IMG/VR virus record: IMGVR_UViG_3300007539_007300
Coordinates: 1 to 24,234 of that record
Source: a virus
Length of the DNA stretch: 24,234 bases
Strand: one strand, 5' to 3'
A program made the position numbers and the translations under genes. Shown here piece by piece: positions 5,413 to 12,644 of this stretch (position 1 is the stretch's first letter; every line of letters begins with the position of its first letter). The notes beneath the pieces are model-generated. The model searched no databases. It was not told the DNA's origin and saw only the letters and a list, made by a program, of their open reading frames with translations.

Positions 5413-5506
5413 AACAATGGAATTATTGTGCATAGCTAATGAATCCATTAAATATCATAACGTAATCTTTTTTTAGACCGCCAATTATACAGTAGGCGGT
5501 TTTTTT
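5413..5506 (+). ncRNA. Predicted short late leader RNA ending at a terminator
   Basis: Between the promoter start point and the end of the terminator lies a stretch of about 94 bases, comparable in arrangement to the lambda 6S RNA. Its 5' end can fold as ACAAT (5414-5418) with ATTGT (5425-5429). A 19-codon frame (ATG 5417, TAG 5474-5476) starts almost at the predicted 5' end without a ribosome-binding site and is probably not a gene. Existence of the RNA is inferred from the promoter and terminator only. Confidence 0.5.
5477..5506 (+). terminator. Rho-independent terminator before the terminase genes (tR'-like)
   Basis: ACCGCC (5477-5482), 12-base loop, GGCGGT (5495-5500), then seven T's (5500-5506). 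The stem is one of the few GC-rich spots in the window. It acts on the plus strand only, since no A-run precedes it. It would stop the late promoter's transcript about 130 bases before the small terminase gene. Confidence 0.88.
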
Positions 5507-5637
5507 ATGTATTTTTTAGCCTAGTTTGAGTTTGTAAATCGCATTACCTCCTTTCATCACATTTGCTTTTTAATCTTAAAGATCAAGCTAGGCTCAATGA
5601 TATATAAAAATTAGATATATAAAGACCACAATAAAAT

Positions 5638-6024
5638 ATGGCAGATACAAAAAATCAGGGAAGACCCTCAATTTATAAAGAAAAGTGGACAGAAGCAACG
5701 AAAAAAGAAACTTTAGAGCTTTATAAAGAAGGTGCTAGTGACATGGAAATAGCAGCTTTAATTGGTATACACAAAGACACTTTTTATGAGTGGTTAAAGC
5801 ATGAAGATAAAGCCTGCTTTTCCGACACCATTATGCATGGAAAGGTATTATCTCAGTGTTGGTGGGAGCGAAATGGAAGAAAAAATTTAGAGAATAAAGA
5901 GTTCAATAATTCACTTTGGATCAAAAATATGAGTGGTAGATTTAAAGATGATTGGACAGATAAACAAGAAGAAAAACAAACAATAATTAAATTAGTTGAT
6001 TCAGGTAAAACTTTCGCAAAATAA
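5638..6024 (+). CDS. Terminase small subunit, 128 aa
   Basis: The small terminase binds the packaging site and hands phage DNA to the large subunit. The 128 residues begin with the usual GRPSIYKEKWTEA motif, then a helix-turn-helix (residues 36-55, DMEIAALIGIHKDTFYEWLK), then helices with WWERNGRKNL and WIKNMSGRFKDDWTDKQE, which are typical of phage small terminases. The start at 5638 has no strong ribosome-binding site. It is the first gene of the late operon and ends 5 bases before the large subunit gene. Confidence 0.85.
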   Translation: MADTKNQGRPSIYKEKWTEATKKETLELYKEGASDMEIAALIGIHKDTFYEWLKHEDKACFSDTIMHGKVLSQCWWERNGRKNLENKEFNNSLWIKNMSGRFKDDWTDKQEEKQTIIKLVDSGKTFAK

Positions 6025-6029
6025 GATTA

Positions 6030-7346
6030 ATGAAAGAGCTTATTGAAATACCTTATAACTGGCAACCAAGAGATTATCAGCTACCTTTATGGAAAAAACT
6101 AGTTAATGAGAACTATAAAAGGGCTGTATATATTTGGCATAGAAGAGCGGGAAAAGATTTATTCGGTTTTAATTTTTTAGTAAGGGAAGCCATAATGAAT
6201 ACACCAGGAACTTATTGGCATGTATTCCCTTTTTATAAGCAAGGTAGAAAAGCAATATGGAATGAAACAGATTTACAAGGGCGTAAATATTTAGATTACA
6301 TTCCTAGACAGTTAATAAAAAAAATAAATAACCAAGAGATGATTATTGAGTTTCATAACGGCTCAATATATCAAATTGTTGGAACTGATAATGTAGACGA
6401 CTTGCGAGGTGCAGGAATAAAAGGAGCTATATTTTCAGAATATTCAGAACATAGACCTACGGCTTGGGCTACAATAAGACCTATGATAATGGCAGCTAAT
6501 GGGTGGGCGATATTTAATTTTACTCCTAAAGGTCAAAATCATGCTTTTTCTTTATATAACATGGCTAAGGATGATAAGAGCTGGTTTACTCAAATAATTA
6601 CTGTAGATGATACGATGGGTCAGGTTTATACAAAAGAATCACTTGAGCAAGCAAAGAAAGAGGATCTTGCAGAGGGAAAGACTTTAGATTTTATAAATCA
6701 AGAATATTATTGCAGCTTTTACAATGCAATAGAAGGTGCTTATTATTCAGAGCAAATAAAAAAAGCAGAAGAAGAAAACAGAGTTTGTAATTTGCCATAT
6801 GAAAGCAATGTTCAAGTTGATACATTCTGGGATATAGGAGTACGAGACGAAATGGCAATAGTTTTTTGTCAGCAGATAGGCAAAGAGATTAGGATCATAG
6901 ATTACATTGAAGATACTAATAAAGGTTTAGATCATTATATTAAGCTAGTGAAAGAGAAGCCTTACATATATCGCTCTCATAATGCACCACATGATATAGT
7001 AGTTAGGGAAGCGTCTGATGGTAGAACAAGAATCGAAAAAGCTTACGAGTTAGGAATCCAATTTAATATAGTGCCAAACATAGGAAAGGCAGAGGGTATA
7101 AACGAAGTAAGAGCTATATTTAATAAATGTTGGTTTGATAAAAAAAAGACAAAAAAGCTTTTAAATGCTTTAAGAAATTATAAGAGAAAATATAATGAAA
7201 TTAAAGAATGTTTTGAAGAAAAACCATATCACAACTGGGCGAGTAATGGAGCGGACAGTTTTAGATATTTAGCGGTAGGGATACAAGATGAGAGTTATTA
7301 TGAAGGAAAGACACAAGAATACGCAATTTACAATTTTGAATTATGA
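6030..7346 (+). CDS. Terminase large subunit (packaging ATPase/nuclease), 438 aa
   Basis: The DNA-packaging motor and end-cutting nuclease. N-terminal ATPase: adenine motif region WQPRDYQLPLWKKL (11-24), Walker A-like HRRAGKD (37-43), Walker B GAIFSEYSE (132-140), coupling motif region FNFTPKG (162-168). C-terminal RuvC-like nuclease: VDTFWDIGVRDEMAI (263-277) with D268, HNAPHD (317-322), and NGADSFRYLAVG (406-417) with D409. Length is at the short end for the family but both domains are complete. Preceded by the small subunit and followed by a small coiled-coil protein and the portal. Confidence 0.95.
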   Translation: MKELIEIPYNWQPRDYQLPLWKKLVNENYKRAVYIWHRRAGKDLFGFNFLVREAIMNTPGTYWHVFPFYKQGRKAIWNETDLQGRKYLDYIPRQLIKKINNQEMIIEFHNGSIYQIVGTDNVDDLRGAGIKGAIFSEYSEHRPTAWATIRPMIMAANGWAIFNFTPKGQNHAFSLYNMAKDDKSWFTQIITVDDTMGQVYTKESLEQAKKEDLAEGKTLDFINQEYYCSFYNAIEGAYYSEQIKKAEEENRVCNLPYESNVQVDTFWDIGVRDEMAIVFCQQIGKEIRIIDYIEDTNKGLDHYIKLVKEKPYIYRSHNAPHDIVVREASDGRTRIEKAYELGIQFNIVPNIGKAEGINEVRAIFNKCWFDKKKTKKLLNALRNYKRKYNEIKECFEEKPYHNWASNGADSFRYLAVGIQDESYYEGKTQEYAIYNFEL

Positions 7347-7355
7347 GGTTTAATT

Positions 7356-7673
7356 ATGGGTGGTTTTAGCAAAATCCAAGAAACAATCGGAGAAATAACA
7401 ACGTTAGGAGCTTTAACAGGTGCTAACAGATTAAAAAAACAAAGAGAACAAATTGAAAGCCAAAATAGACAGCTTGCACAGCAAAAAGCAGAAACAGAGA
7501 GACAAGCAGAAGAAGCTAGAATTGCAAAGGAAAGCGTGAAAGCACAAAAAAGAAAGGCAAGAATGCAAACAGTATTTGCAGGACGTGAAAGACAAGAAAG
7601 ACCTAGTTTATATAAAAGAAGATTAGGAGCAACAACAGAGGGATTAACTAAAACATTATCTGGCAATGTATAG
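7356..7673 (+). CDS. Small coiled-coil virion-module protein, 105 aa
   Basis: 105 residues with GAGG and a TTTAATT spacer before the ATG at 7356. After a Gly/Thr-rich N-terminus (ITTLGALTGANRL) a long basic coiled coil runs from about 25 to 70 (QREQIESQNRQLAQQKAETE), rich in Gln, Ala and Lys. The C-terminal half ends in RPSLYKRRLGATTEGL. Proteins of this kind stand between terminase and portal in several podovirus genomes, but no function is known. It overlaps the portal gene by 8 bases. Confidence 0.75.
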   Translation: MGGFSKIQETIGEITTLGALTGANRLKKQREQIESQNRQLAQQKAETERQAEEARIAKESVKAQKRKARMQTVFAGRERQERPSLYKRRLGATTEGLTKTLSGNV

Positions 7674-9318
7674 CAACAAGAAAGCAACTGATCTATTAAA
7701 AAAGGCTGATACTTTAGAAGCTCAAAGAGTACAATATTTAAATGAGTGTCAGAATGTTGCTGATTTATTCAGACCATTAAAGGCAAATATAACATCAACG
7801 AGGATAGAGGGTGATAAGTCTAAGATAAGAACTTTATTTGATTCTAGACCTATAGACATGTCTTTAACCCTAGCTTCTATATTGTTCGGAACTATATTAA
7901 ACAGAGCAGGAGAATGGTTTCAATTTGATGCAGTTAATAAAGATATAAATGAGCTAGAAGAAGTTGCACAAATTACAGATCATTTTGTAAAAGTAATGCT
8001 TGCTAAAATGTATGATGATAAATCTAATTTTGAAGCTGCAATATTTGAAGGGTTTAGGGACACAGTAGATTTTGGAACGGTTGCGACATTTATTGAAGAA
8101 GGAGATAATTTTGATTTTGTTTGCACAACATTATCTATAAAAGATTATTTAATATCTGAAAATAGAGATGGCAAAATTGATTATGTTATATTAAAAACAG
8201 AAAAAACAGCTAGGCAAATTATACAGCAATGGGAAGAAGTTCCTGAAAGTGTATTAAAAGCCAATGAGAAAGATCCATTTACTAAATTTAAGTTACAATT
8301 ACATATATATCCAAGAGAGGAAAGAGACAAAAACAAGATAGATGTTTTAAATAAAGAGTTTGCAGGATGTTGGATTTTAGAAGAAGGAAAAGCAATATTG
8401 CAGGAGACTGGTTGGGATGAATTTCCAGTGCAAGTAGGCAGAATCAATAAGATACCTAGTGAAACATATGGAACTGGTATTTCAATGTATGCTGCACCTG
8501 ATGCAAAACTAGCTAACAAAATGTGGCAGTTTTTAATGGAAGCTTCAGAGAAAGCAATCAAGCCACCTTTTTTAGTAAATGCAGAATTTTCTAAGTCAGT
8601 TAATTTAAATGCTAATGCACTCAACTTTCCTAAATTGTTAAGCGGTGCAAGCTCTGCAAGACCAGCAGTTGAACCATTAATGACAGGTTCTAACATACCT
8701 ATAAGCATTGATCTTTTAAATATTAAATATAGCTCAATGGAGAAGATTTTCTTTTTAGATAAGCTAAAAATTATAGATGATCCAAGAGCAACAGCAACAC
8801 AAGTATTAGAACAGAGTGCAGAAAGATATAGGTTAATGTTACCCCTTAGCGTAGGAATAGAAGAATATATTGAATCAACGTTGAACAGAATCTTTGGCAT
8901 TTTATTTAGAAAATCATATAGAATGAATGACTTGCCTAATGGTGGTAGCAGTTACGAACTTTTACCAAATGCACCTTTTAATATGGAGTTACCAGAAGCT
9001 CTTAAGACTGCACCAGATATTAAAACAAGCTTTGTAAATCCAATAAACCAAGCTCAAAAAATATCGCAAATGTCAGCAATTGATAACGTTATAAACTCAG
9101 CAGGAGCTTTAGCACAGTTAGACCCCAATGTCTTAGATAATATAAACGCTGATGAAGTAATCAGATCTAAGGCAGAGATATTAAACTCTCCTACAAAAAT
9201 TTTAAGGAGCAAAGCTGAAATTCAGGAAACGAGAAATACAAGACAGCAACAAGCACAAAATGAACAGCAAGGTATGGATCTTGAAAGAGTAGTCGATGCA
9301 GCAGCAAAACTTAAATAA
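7666..9318 (+). CDS. Portal protein (head-to-tail connector, T7 gp8 type), 550 aa
   Basis: The dodecameric portal through which DNA enters and leaves the head. The 550 residues match the T7-type connector family: an N-terminal helix (DLLKKADTLEAQRVQYLNECQNVADLFRP), SRPIDMSLTLASILFGT, FEAAIFEGFRDTVDFGTVATF, a middle with YGTGISMYAAPDAKLANKMWQFLMEASEKAIKPP, and DPRATATQVLEQSAERYRLM near residue 380. The C-terminus (from about 500) is Gln/Arg-rich and coiled. Length fits (T7 gp8 is 536). The start overlaps the preceding stop by 8 bases. Confidence 0.93.
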   Translation: MYSNKKATDLLKKADTLEAQRVQYLNECQNVADLFRPLKANITSTRIEGDKSKIRTLFDSRPIDMSLTLASILFGTILNRAGEWFQFDAVNKDINELEEVAQITDHFVKVMLAKMYDDKSNFEAAIFEGFRDTVDFGTVATFIEEGDNFDFVCTTLSIKDYLISENRDGKIDYVILKTEKTARQIIQQWEEVPESVLKANEKDPFTKFKLQLHIYPREERDKNKIDVLNKEFAGCWILEEGKAILQETGWDEFPVQVGRINKIPSETYGTGISMYAAPDAKLANKMWQFLMEASEKAIKPPFLVNAEFSKSVNLNANALNFPKLLSGASSARPAVEPLMTGSNIPISIDLLNIKYSSMEKIFFLDKLKIIDDPRATATQVLEQSAERYRLMLPLSVGIEEYIESTLNRIFGILFRKSYRMNDLPNGGSSYELLPNAPFNMELPEALKTAPDIKTSFVNPINQAQKISQMSAIDNVINSAGALAQLDPNVLDNINADEVIRSKAEILNSPTKILRSKAEIQETRNTRQQQAQNEQQGMDLERVVDAAAKLK

Positions 9319-9335
9319 CTTTATTAAGAGGTAAA

Positions 9336-9578
9336 ATGAAGCAAAACAAGTTTTTACAAGAAGCTAAATATAGCCAATCAATTTTTAAAAATGTTTTTGA
9401 AAGTGAAAATGGTCAATATGTAATAAAAAATTTAGAAGATTATGTTTTATACAGTCCTAATTTTGCAACAGAAAATGTAAAAGATGATTGTATGCTAAGA
9501 GAAGGAGCAGCAGAGATATTAAGAAGAATCAAAAATACGCTAGATGCTAATTATGATCTAGTTGAAGAAACTGATTAA
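9336..9578 (+). CDS. Bbp19-like small phage protein, 80 aa
   Basis: 80 residues, with AAGAGG before the ATG. The pattern YSQSIFKNVFESENGQYVIKNLEDY, then SPNFA, then MLREGAAEILRRIKNTLD fits the Bbp19-type family of small proteins, in which a '(vF)..peGq.vL.dL...' block is followed by '.eGqR.v...I...l'. In Bordetella phage BPP-1 the relative is encoded among the head genes; its function is unknown. Position between portal and scaffold supports the assignment. One cysteine (C50) replaces the usual scattered ones. Confidence 0.7.
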   Translation: MKQNKFLQEAKYSQSIFKNVFESENGQYVIKNLEDYVLYSPNFATENVKDDCMLREGAAEILRRIKNTLDANYDLVEETD

Positions 9579-9606
9579 ATTAATAACAATAACAATGGAG
9601 GTTTAA

Positions 9607-10407
9607 ATGACTGAAAACATAGGAATAGAACAAGCAGCAACTGAACAAACAGCAACTGAACAGGTAACAACTGAACAAACAGCAACAGATCAAGCTAATA
9701 TAGACGTAAATCAAACTGCATCATTTATAGATCAAGTAAACGACCCTGAAATTAAATCTTATATTGAAAAGGCAGGATATAAGGATATTCAAGGCTTGGC
9801 TAAATCTGCAATGCACTTAGAAAAAAAACTAGGTTCAGGAGCAATAGAACAGAATGTTGATTATAAGCTTGAGGATTATGGTTACGAAGTTCCAGAAGGA
9901 TACGAAACAAATGAAGACAGAGTTAATCCTTTAAAGGAAATAGCACTTAAAGGCGGTGTAAAACCAGAAACTTTTAAGGAAATGGCAGAATTTATGATGG
10001 CTGAAGAAACAAAAGATTTTGAAAATCGCAAACAACGAGAGGAGCAAGAATCTGAACAAGTTATAAATACTCTAAAGGAAGAATGGGGTAATAAATATGA
10101 AGATAACTTACAAAAAGGCGAAGAGGTATGGTCAAATCTTGTTGATGAAAAATATGATGGAGTTCTAGAGAAATTAGACAGTCAAGGCAAAATAGCGATT
10201 GCAAAGATTATGTATGACATAGGTCAAAAAATATCAGAGCCTAAAACTGGAAAGCTAGAGGGTGCTGAAGTGTTGACAAAAGAAACAGCACAAGCTAAAA
10301 TTGACGAGATTATGAATAATCCTCAACACCCATATAATATGGGTGATCCTGTAGCAACTAATGAAATGTTAGAGCTTTTTAAGGTTGTTACTGATGGGCA
10401 GATTTAA
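9607..10407 (+). CDS. Capsid scaffolding protein, 266 aa
   Basis: GGAGG lies seven bases before the ATG. The N-terminus is a degenerate tandem repeat (ATEQ/TTEQ units, residues 8-27) encoded by near-identical ACTGAACAA-type triplets. The rest is acidic and helical: IKSYIEKAGYKDIQGLAKSAM, YEVPEGYE, KEEWGNKYEDNLQKG and, near the end, DEIMNNPQHPYNMGDPVATNEMLELF. The EWG motif and the 'aq..I..l..dp..y..dp...hee...l..ly' C-terminus are seen in podovirus and siphovirus scaffolds, which guide capsid assembly and leave or are digested. It stands directly before the capsid gene. A promoter candidate lies inside its 3' end. Confidence 0.85.
   Translation: MTENIGIEQAATEQTATEQVTTEQTATDQANIDVNQTASFIDQVNDPEIKSYIEKAGYKDIQGLAKSAMHLEKKLGSGAIEQNVDYKLEDYGYEVPEGYETNEDRVNPLKEIALKGGVKPETFKEMAEFMMAEETKDFENRKQREEQESEQVINTLKEEWGNKYEDNLQKGEEVWSNLVDEKYDGVLEKLDSQGKIAIAKIMYDIGQKISEPKTGKLEGAEVLTKETAQAKIDEIMNNPQHPYNMGDPVATNEMLELFKVVTDGQI
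10273..10301 (+). promoter_or_regulatory. Promoter candidate inside the scaffold gene, driving capsid and cement
   Basis: TTGACA (10273-10278), exactly 17 bases, TAAAAT (10296-10301). This is as close to consensus as the two intergenic promoters and also begins with TGTTGACA. Because it lies in coding sequence, chance is possible. Transcription would start near 10308 and give a leader of about 240 bases before the capsid gene. Confidence 0.5.
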
Positions 10408-10550
10408 AAGGTGCTTTATTTAAAGTCTTTTAAATCAAATCATAATCAACATTATTATTAGTCCTCACAGTAGAGGGTAGCTTATTTTAAGTCCTTGAAA
10501 ATTGACGGGTAGCTAGAAAGTCGAAAGACAAAGTTATTTATTAATTTTTA
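10408..10550 (+). promoter_or_regulatory. Structured leader upstream of the capsid gene, unknown RNA element
   Basis: This 143-155 base gap is by far the longest in the late operon and less AT-rich than its surroundings. It contains two related blocks, AGTCCT followed by GGGTAGCT (10460-10482 and about 10490-10514), a CCTC/GAGG hairpin (near 10463-10476) with a six-base loop, and GTC-GAAA-GAC (10520-10529), a GNRA-tetraloop hairpin. No frame is open. It may be a 5' untranslated RNA structure, processing site or translational control element. No known RNA family is recognised. Confidence 0.5.
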
Positions 10551-10562
10551 ATGGTATATAAA

Positions 10563-11450
10563 ATGAGCCAATCACATGCTATATTAGCGGCTACTCAAGC
10601 CTTTAATTCTAATTTACATAAGTTAGCACAACAAACACAATCAAAGCTAGCTCCTCATGTAAGAATAGAAAACTTAACAACTAGATCAGAATTTTTTGAT
10701 AGAGTTGGTAAAATCAGAATGCAGGAAGTAACTTCAAGACATCAAGATACTCCTTTTACTCCAGTTCCTTTTTCAAGAAGAAGACTAGATATAAGGGATT
10801 TTGTTGTTTCTGATCTAATAGATGATGCAGACGTTGCAAAAGCTTTAGTTAATGCACAAGCTGCAACAGTTGCAAGTTTTGTTGAAGCATCAAATATTCA
10901 ACAAGATATATTAATTGCAAGAGCATTATTATCAAAATCAGTTGCTACTGATGAAAATTTTAGCGTAACTGATGTCGCTTTACCTGCGACTCAAAAGATT
11001 GCACATGGTTCAACTAATCTAACCACTGCAAAAATCAAAGATGCTCAAGACATTTTAGGATCAAATGATGTAGATTTTGGAAATGGTAAAGTTACTCTTG
11101 CTATAAATTTTAAAGGATTCAGAAGTTTATTAGATGAGAATGAATTTATTAATAAAGATTTTAGACTTCATGATAACAGAGAAATATTACAAACTGAATT
11201 ATCTAATTTCTTAGGAATTAATATTGTAATAGTATCTAATGAAGTTATTGCCGTAAATGGTAATATCAGATCTGGTATTCTTTTTACTAATGATTCTTTA
11301 ATCTTAGGAATCAACAAAAGAATTACTGTAGAATCTGCTAAAAATCCTCAAAAAAATATGGATTTATCAGTAGTAGGTAAGTCTTCTATGGGTGCAGTTC
11401 GTATGGAAGAGGAAAAAGTAGTTCAAATCGACTATGACGAAACAGCATAA
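10563..11450 (+). CDS. Major capsid protein (BPP-1 Bbp17 type), 295 aa
   Basis: Head shell subunit with the HK97 fold by family. The sequence has the typical block FFDRVGKIRMQEVTSRHQDTPFTPVPFSRRRLDIRDFVVSDLIDDADVAKAL (seen in pieces over about residues 45-100), including the RHxDTP signature of this capsid family, then ATVASFVEASNIQQDILIARALL and, later, FKGFRSLLDENEFINKDF. It ends with VRMEEEKVVQID. ATG at 10551 is an in-frame alternative adding four residues (MVYK); neither start has a clear Shine-Dalgarno, and the structured upstream region may substitute. Gene order scaffold-capsid-cement matches BPP-1-like phages. Confidence 0.88.
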   Translation: MSQSHAILAATQAFNSNLHKLAQQTQSKLAPHVRIENLTTRSEFFDRVGKIRMQEVTSRHQDTPFTPVPFSRRRLDIRDFVVSDLIDDADVAKALVNAQAATVASFVEASNIQQDILIARALLSKSVATDENFSVTDVALPATQKIAHGSTNLTTAKIKDAQDILGSNDVDFGNGKVTLAINFKGFRSLLDENEFINKDFRLHDNREILQTELSNFLGINIVIVSNEVIAVNGNIRSGILFTNDSLILGINKRITVESAKNPQKNMDLSVVGKSSMGAVRMEEEKVVQIDYDETA

Positions 11451-11479
11451 TATTAATAATAAATTTTAGGTAAAAAAAT

Positions 11480-11980
11480 ATGGCAGTAGTAGATAAAGCA
11501 GGAAGTGTTAATAACTTATCAAGTGTTGATACTTCAAATACTATAAAGTCTAATAATGTAACAGCAGGAGCTAAACTTCGTTTTTTTCGTGATACTGTAG
11601 AAATTGCAGCAGCAGATGATGACGGGTCAAAATATCGTTTAGCAAGAGTTCCTTTCAATATCGTAATATCTGATATTGATATAGATCATGATTCTATAAC
11701 AGGTGGAACTGATTTTGATTTAGGTGTGTATGACGTGCCTGAAGAAAATGAAGGTGCAGTTATAGATAAAGATTGCTTAGTTGATGGTCAAACATTAGCA
11801 ACAGCAGGAACTAAAAACGGTTTAAGCAATGTAAATCGTGATAGCTTGCACAAGGAATTGTGGGAAATTGCTGGTTTAACTTCTAGATCAACAAAATTAG
11901 TTGATATAGTTTTAACTGGAAACACAGTGGGAACAGCAGCTGGAACAGTTACTTTAACTACTAGATTCTCTCTAGTATAA
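11480..11980 (+). CDS. Capsid cement/decoration protein (Bbp16 type), 166 aa
   Basis: 166 residues following the capsid gene by 29 bases. The predicted beta-rich chain has KYRLARVPFNIVISDIDIDHDSITGGTDFDLGVYDV, then GAVIDKDCLVDGQTLATA, and ends TLTTRFSLV. The pattern 'rlarv.....isdi.i..d...ggtd.dlGvyd......g.vid...lvdg..l' is that of Bbp16-like cement proteins, which trimerise as jelly rolls on the outside of BPP-1-type capsids to stabilise them. The next element is a terminator, so capsid and cement may be a separately boosted unit. Confidence 0.8.
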   Translation: MAVVDKAGSVNNLSSVDTSNTIKSNNVTAGAKLRFFRDTVEIAAADDDGSKYRLARVPFNIVISDIDIDHDSITGGTDFDLGVYDVPEENEGAVIDKDCLVDGQTLATAGTKNGLSNVNRDSLHKELWEIAGLTSRSTKLVDIVLTGNTVGTAAGTVTLTTRFSLV

Positions 11981-11988
11981 TTAATTAC

Positions 11989-12020
11989 ACAGGTTGTAGC
12001 ATAAGCTGCAGCCTGTTTTT
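11989..12020 (+). terminator. Rho-independent terminator after capsid and cement genes
   Basis: A 12-bp stem (11989-12000 with 12005-12016, two G-T wobble pairs), ATAA loop and a run of T's (12016-12020). Located between the cement gene and the tail adaptor gene, the same place as Tphi in phage T7. Partial termination here would lower expression of the tail genes relative to the capsid. Confidence 0.88.
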
Positions 12021-12032
12021 AAATAATGAGAA

Positions 12033-12644
12033 ATGACATCCAAAACTTCTATATGTAATAAGGCGCTAATACGTTTAGGAGAAAACCTCCTAACTAATGT
12101 CGATACAGATGACACGCAAGTATCAAATAAGATCAAAGCAGTATATGATGATTTATTAGAAGAAGTTTTGCGCCAACATGATTGGAACTTTGCCATAGTA
12201 AGGCAATCACTGGCGAGAAATTCAGCAGAGCCTTTATATGAATATAAATATTCTTATGCTTTGCCAACCACACCAAAATATATAAAATTAGTAGATATAC
12301 AAAATAAGCCCCAATATAAAATTGAGGGTAACAAAATATTAACTGATGCGACTATTCTAAACATTCGATATGTTAGTTTAGTAACAGATCCTAATCAATA
12401 TGATTCATTGTTCATTAATGCTTTTGCATTACGCATAGCTTTTGAAATATGCACCGCAGTAACAGGAGACTCACGAACAGGAGGACTAACAAGAACGTTA
12501 CAAGAAGAATATATAGCAGCAATTTCAAGAGCAAAAGATTTCGATTTTCAAGAAGAAAACGAATACCCACTTTTTGAAAGTGAGTTTGTAAATACAAGAT
12601 TCCTGGACACAGCTCCATTTAATATAAATATAGACAATGCCTAA
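12033..12644 (+). CDS. Tail tube/head-tail adaptor protein (T7 gp11 type), 203 aa
   Basis: Ring that joins the portal to the tail nozzle. The N-terminus SICNKALIRLGENLLTNVDTD, followed by LLEEVLRQHDWNFAIVRQSLA and YKYSYALPTTPKYIKLVD, is the classic start of gp11-like tail tubular A proteins; near the C-terminus FALRIAFEICTAVTGD and LQEEYIAAISRAKDFD complete the helical bundle. Length (203) is close to T7 gp11 (196). It starts 13 bases after a terminator and overlaps the nozzle gene by 8 bases. Confidence 0.9.
   Translation: MTSKTSICNKALIRLGENLLTNVDTDDTQVSNKIKAVYDDLLEEVLRQHDWNFAIVRQSLARNSAEPLYEYKYSYALPTTPKYIKLVDIQNKPQYKIEGNKILTDATILNIRYVSLVTDPNQYDSLFINAFALRIAFEICTAVTGDSRTGGLTRTLQEEYIAAISRAKDFDFQEENEYPLFESEFVNTRFLDTAPFNINIDNA

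Larger units (their letters stand above)
5300..5637. other. Divergent control region between accessory block and late operon
   Basis: This 338-base stretch has no gene above 20 codons. From left to right it holds the leader of the minus-strand genes, 3.5 copies of the 8-base unit AAATATAT (5321-5352), a strong plus-strand promoter (5379-5406), a short transcribed segment with competing hairpins, a rho-independent terminator (5477-5506), and an inverted repeat AGCCTAG/CTAGGCT (5519-5525 and 5588-5594) just before the terminase genes. The terminase-proximal part also holds GATATATA direct repeats. Confidence 0.7.

Noticed and set aside
5417-5476. 19-codon open frame in the short late leader RNA (possible leader peptide)
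   Set aside because: No ribosome-binding site, start almost at the predicted RNA 5' end, and no run of regulatory codons; kept only as a note.
8181-8900. 239-codon minus-strand open frame inside the portal gene
   Set aside because: It is the antisense shadow of the well-supported portal protein; it is Ser/Leu/Cys-rich as expected from reading AT-rich coding DNA backwards.
10385-10550. Hammerhead-type ribozyme, prompted by CTGATGG near 10391 and CGAAA near 10522
   Set aside because: The CTGATGA core is not exact, the required three helices do not form around these elements, and no GTC cleavage site stands in the right place.
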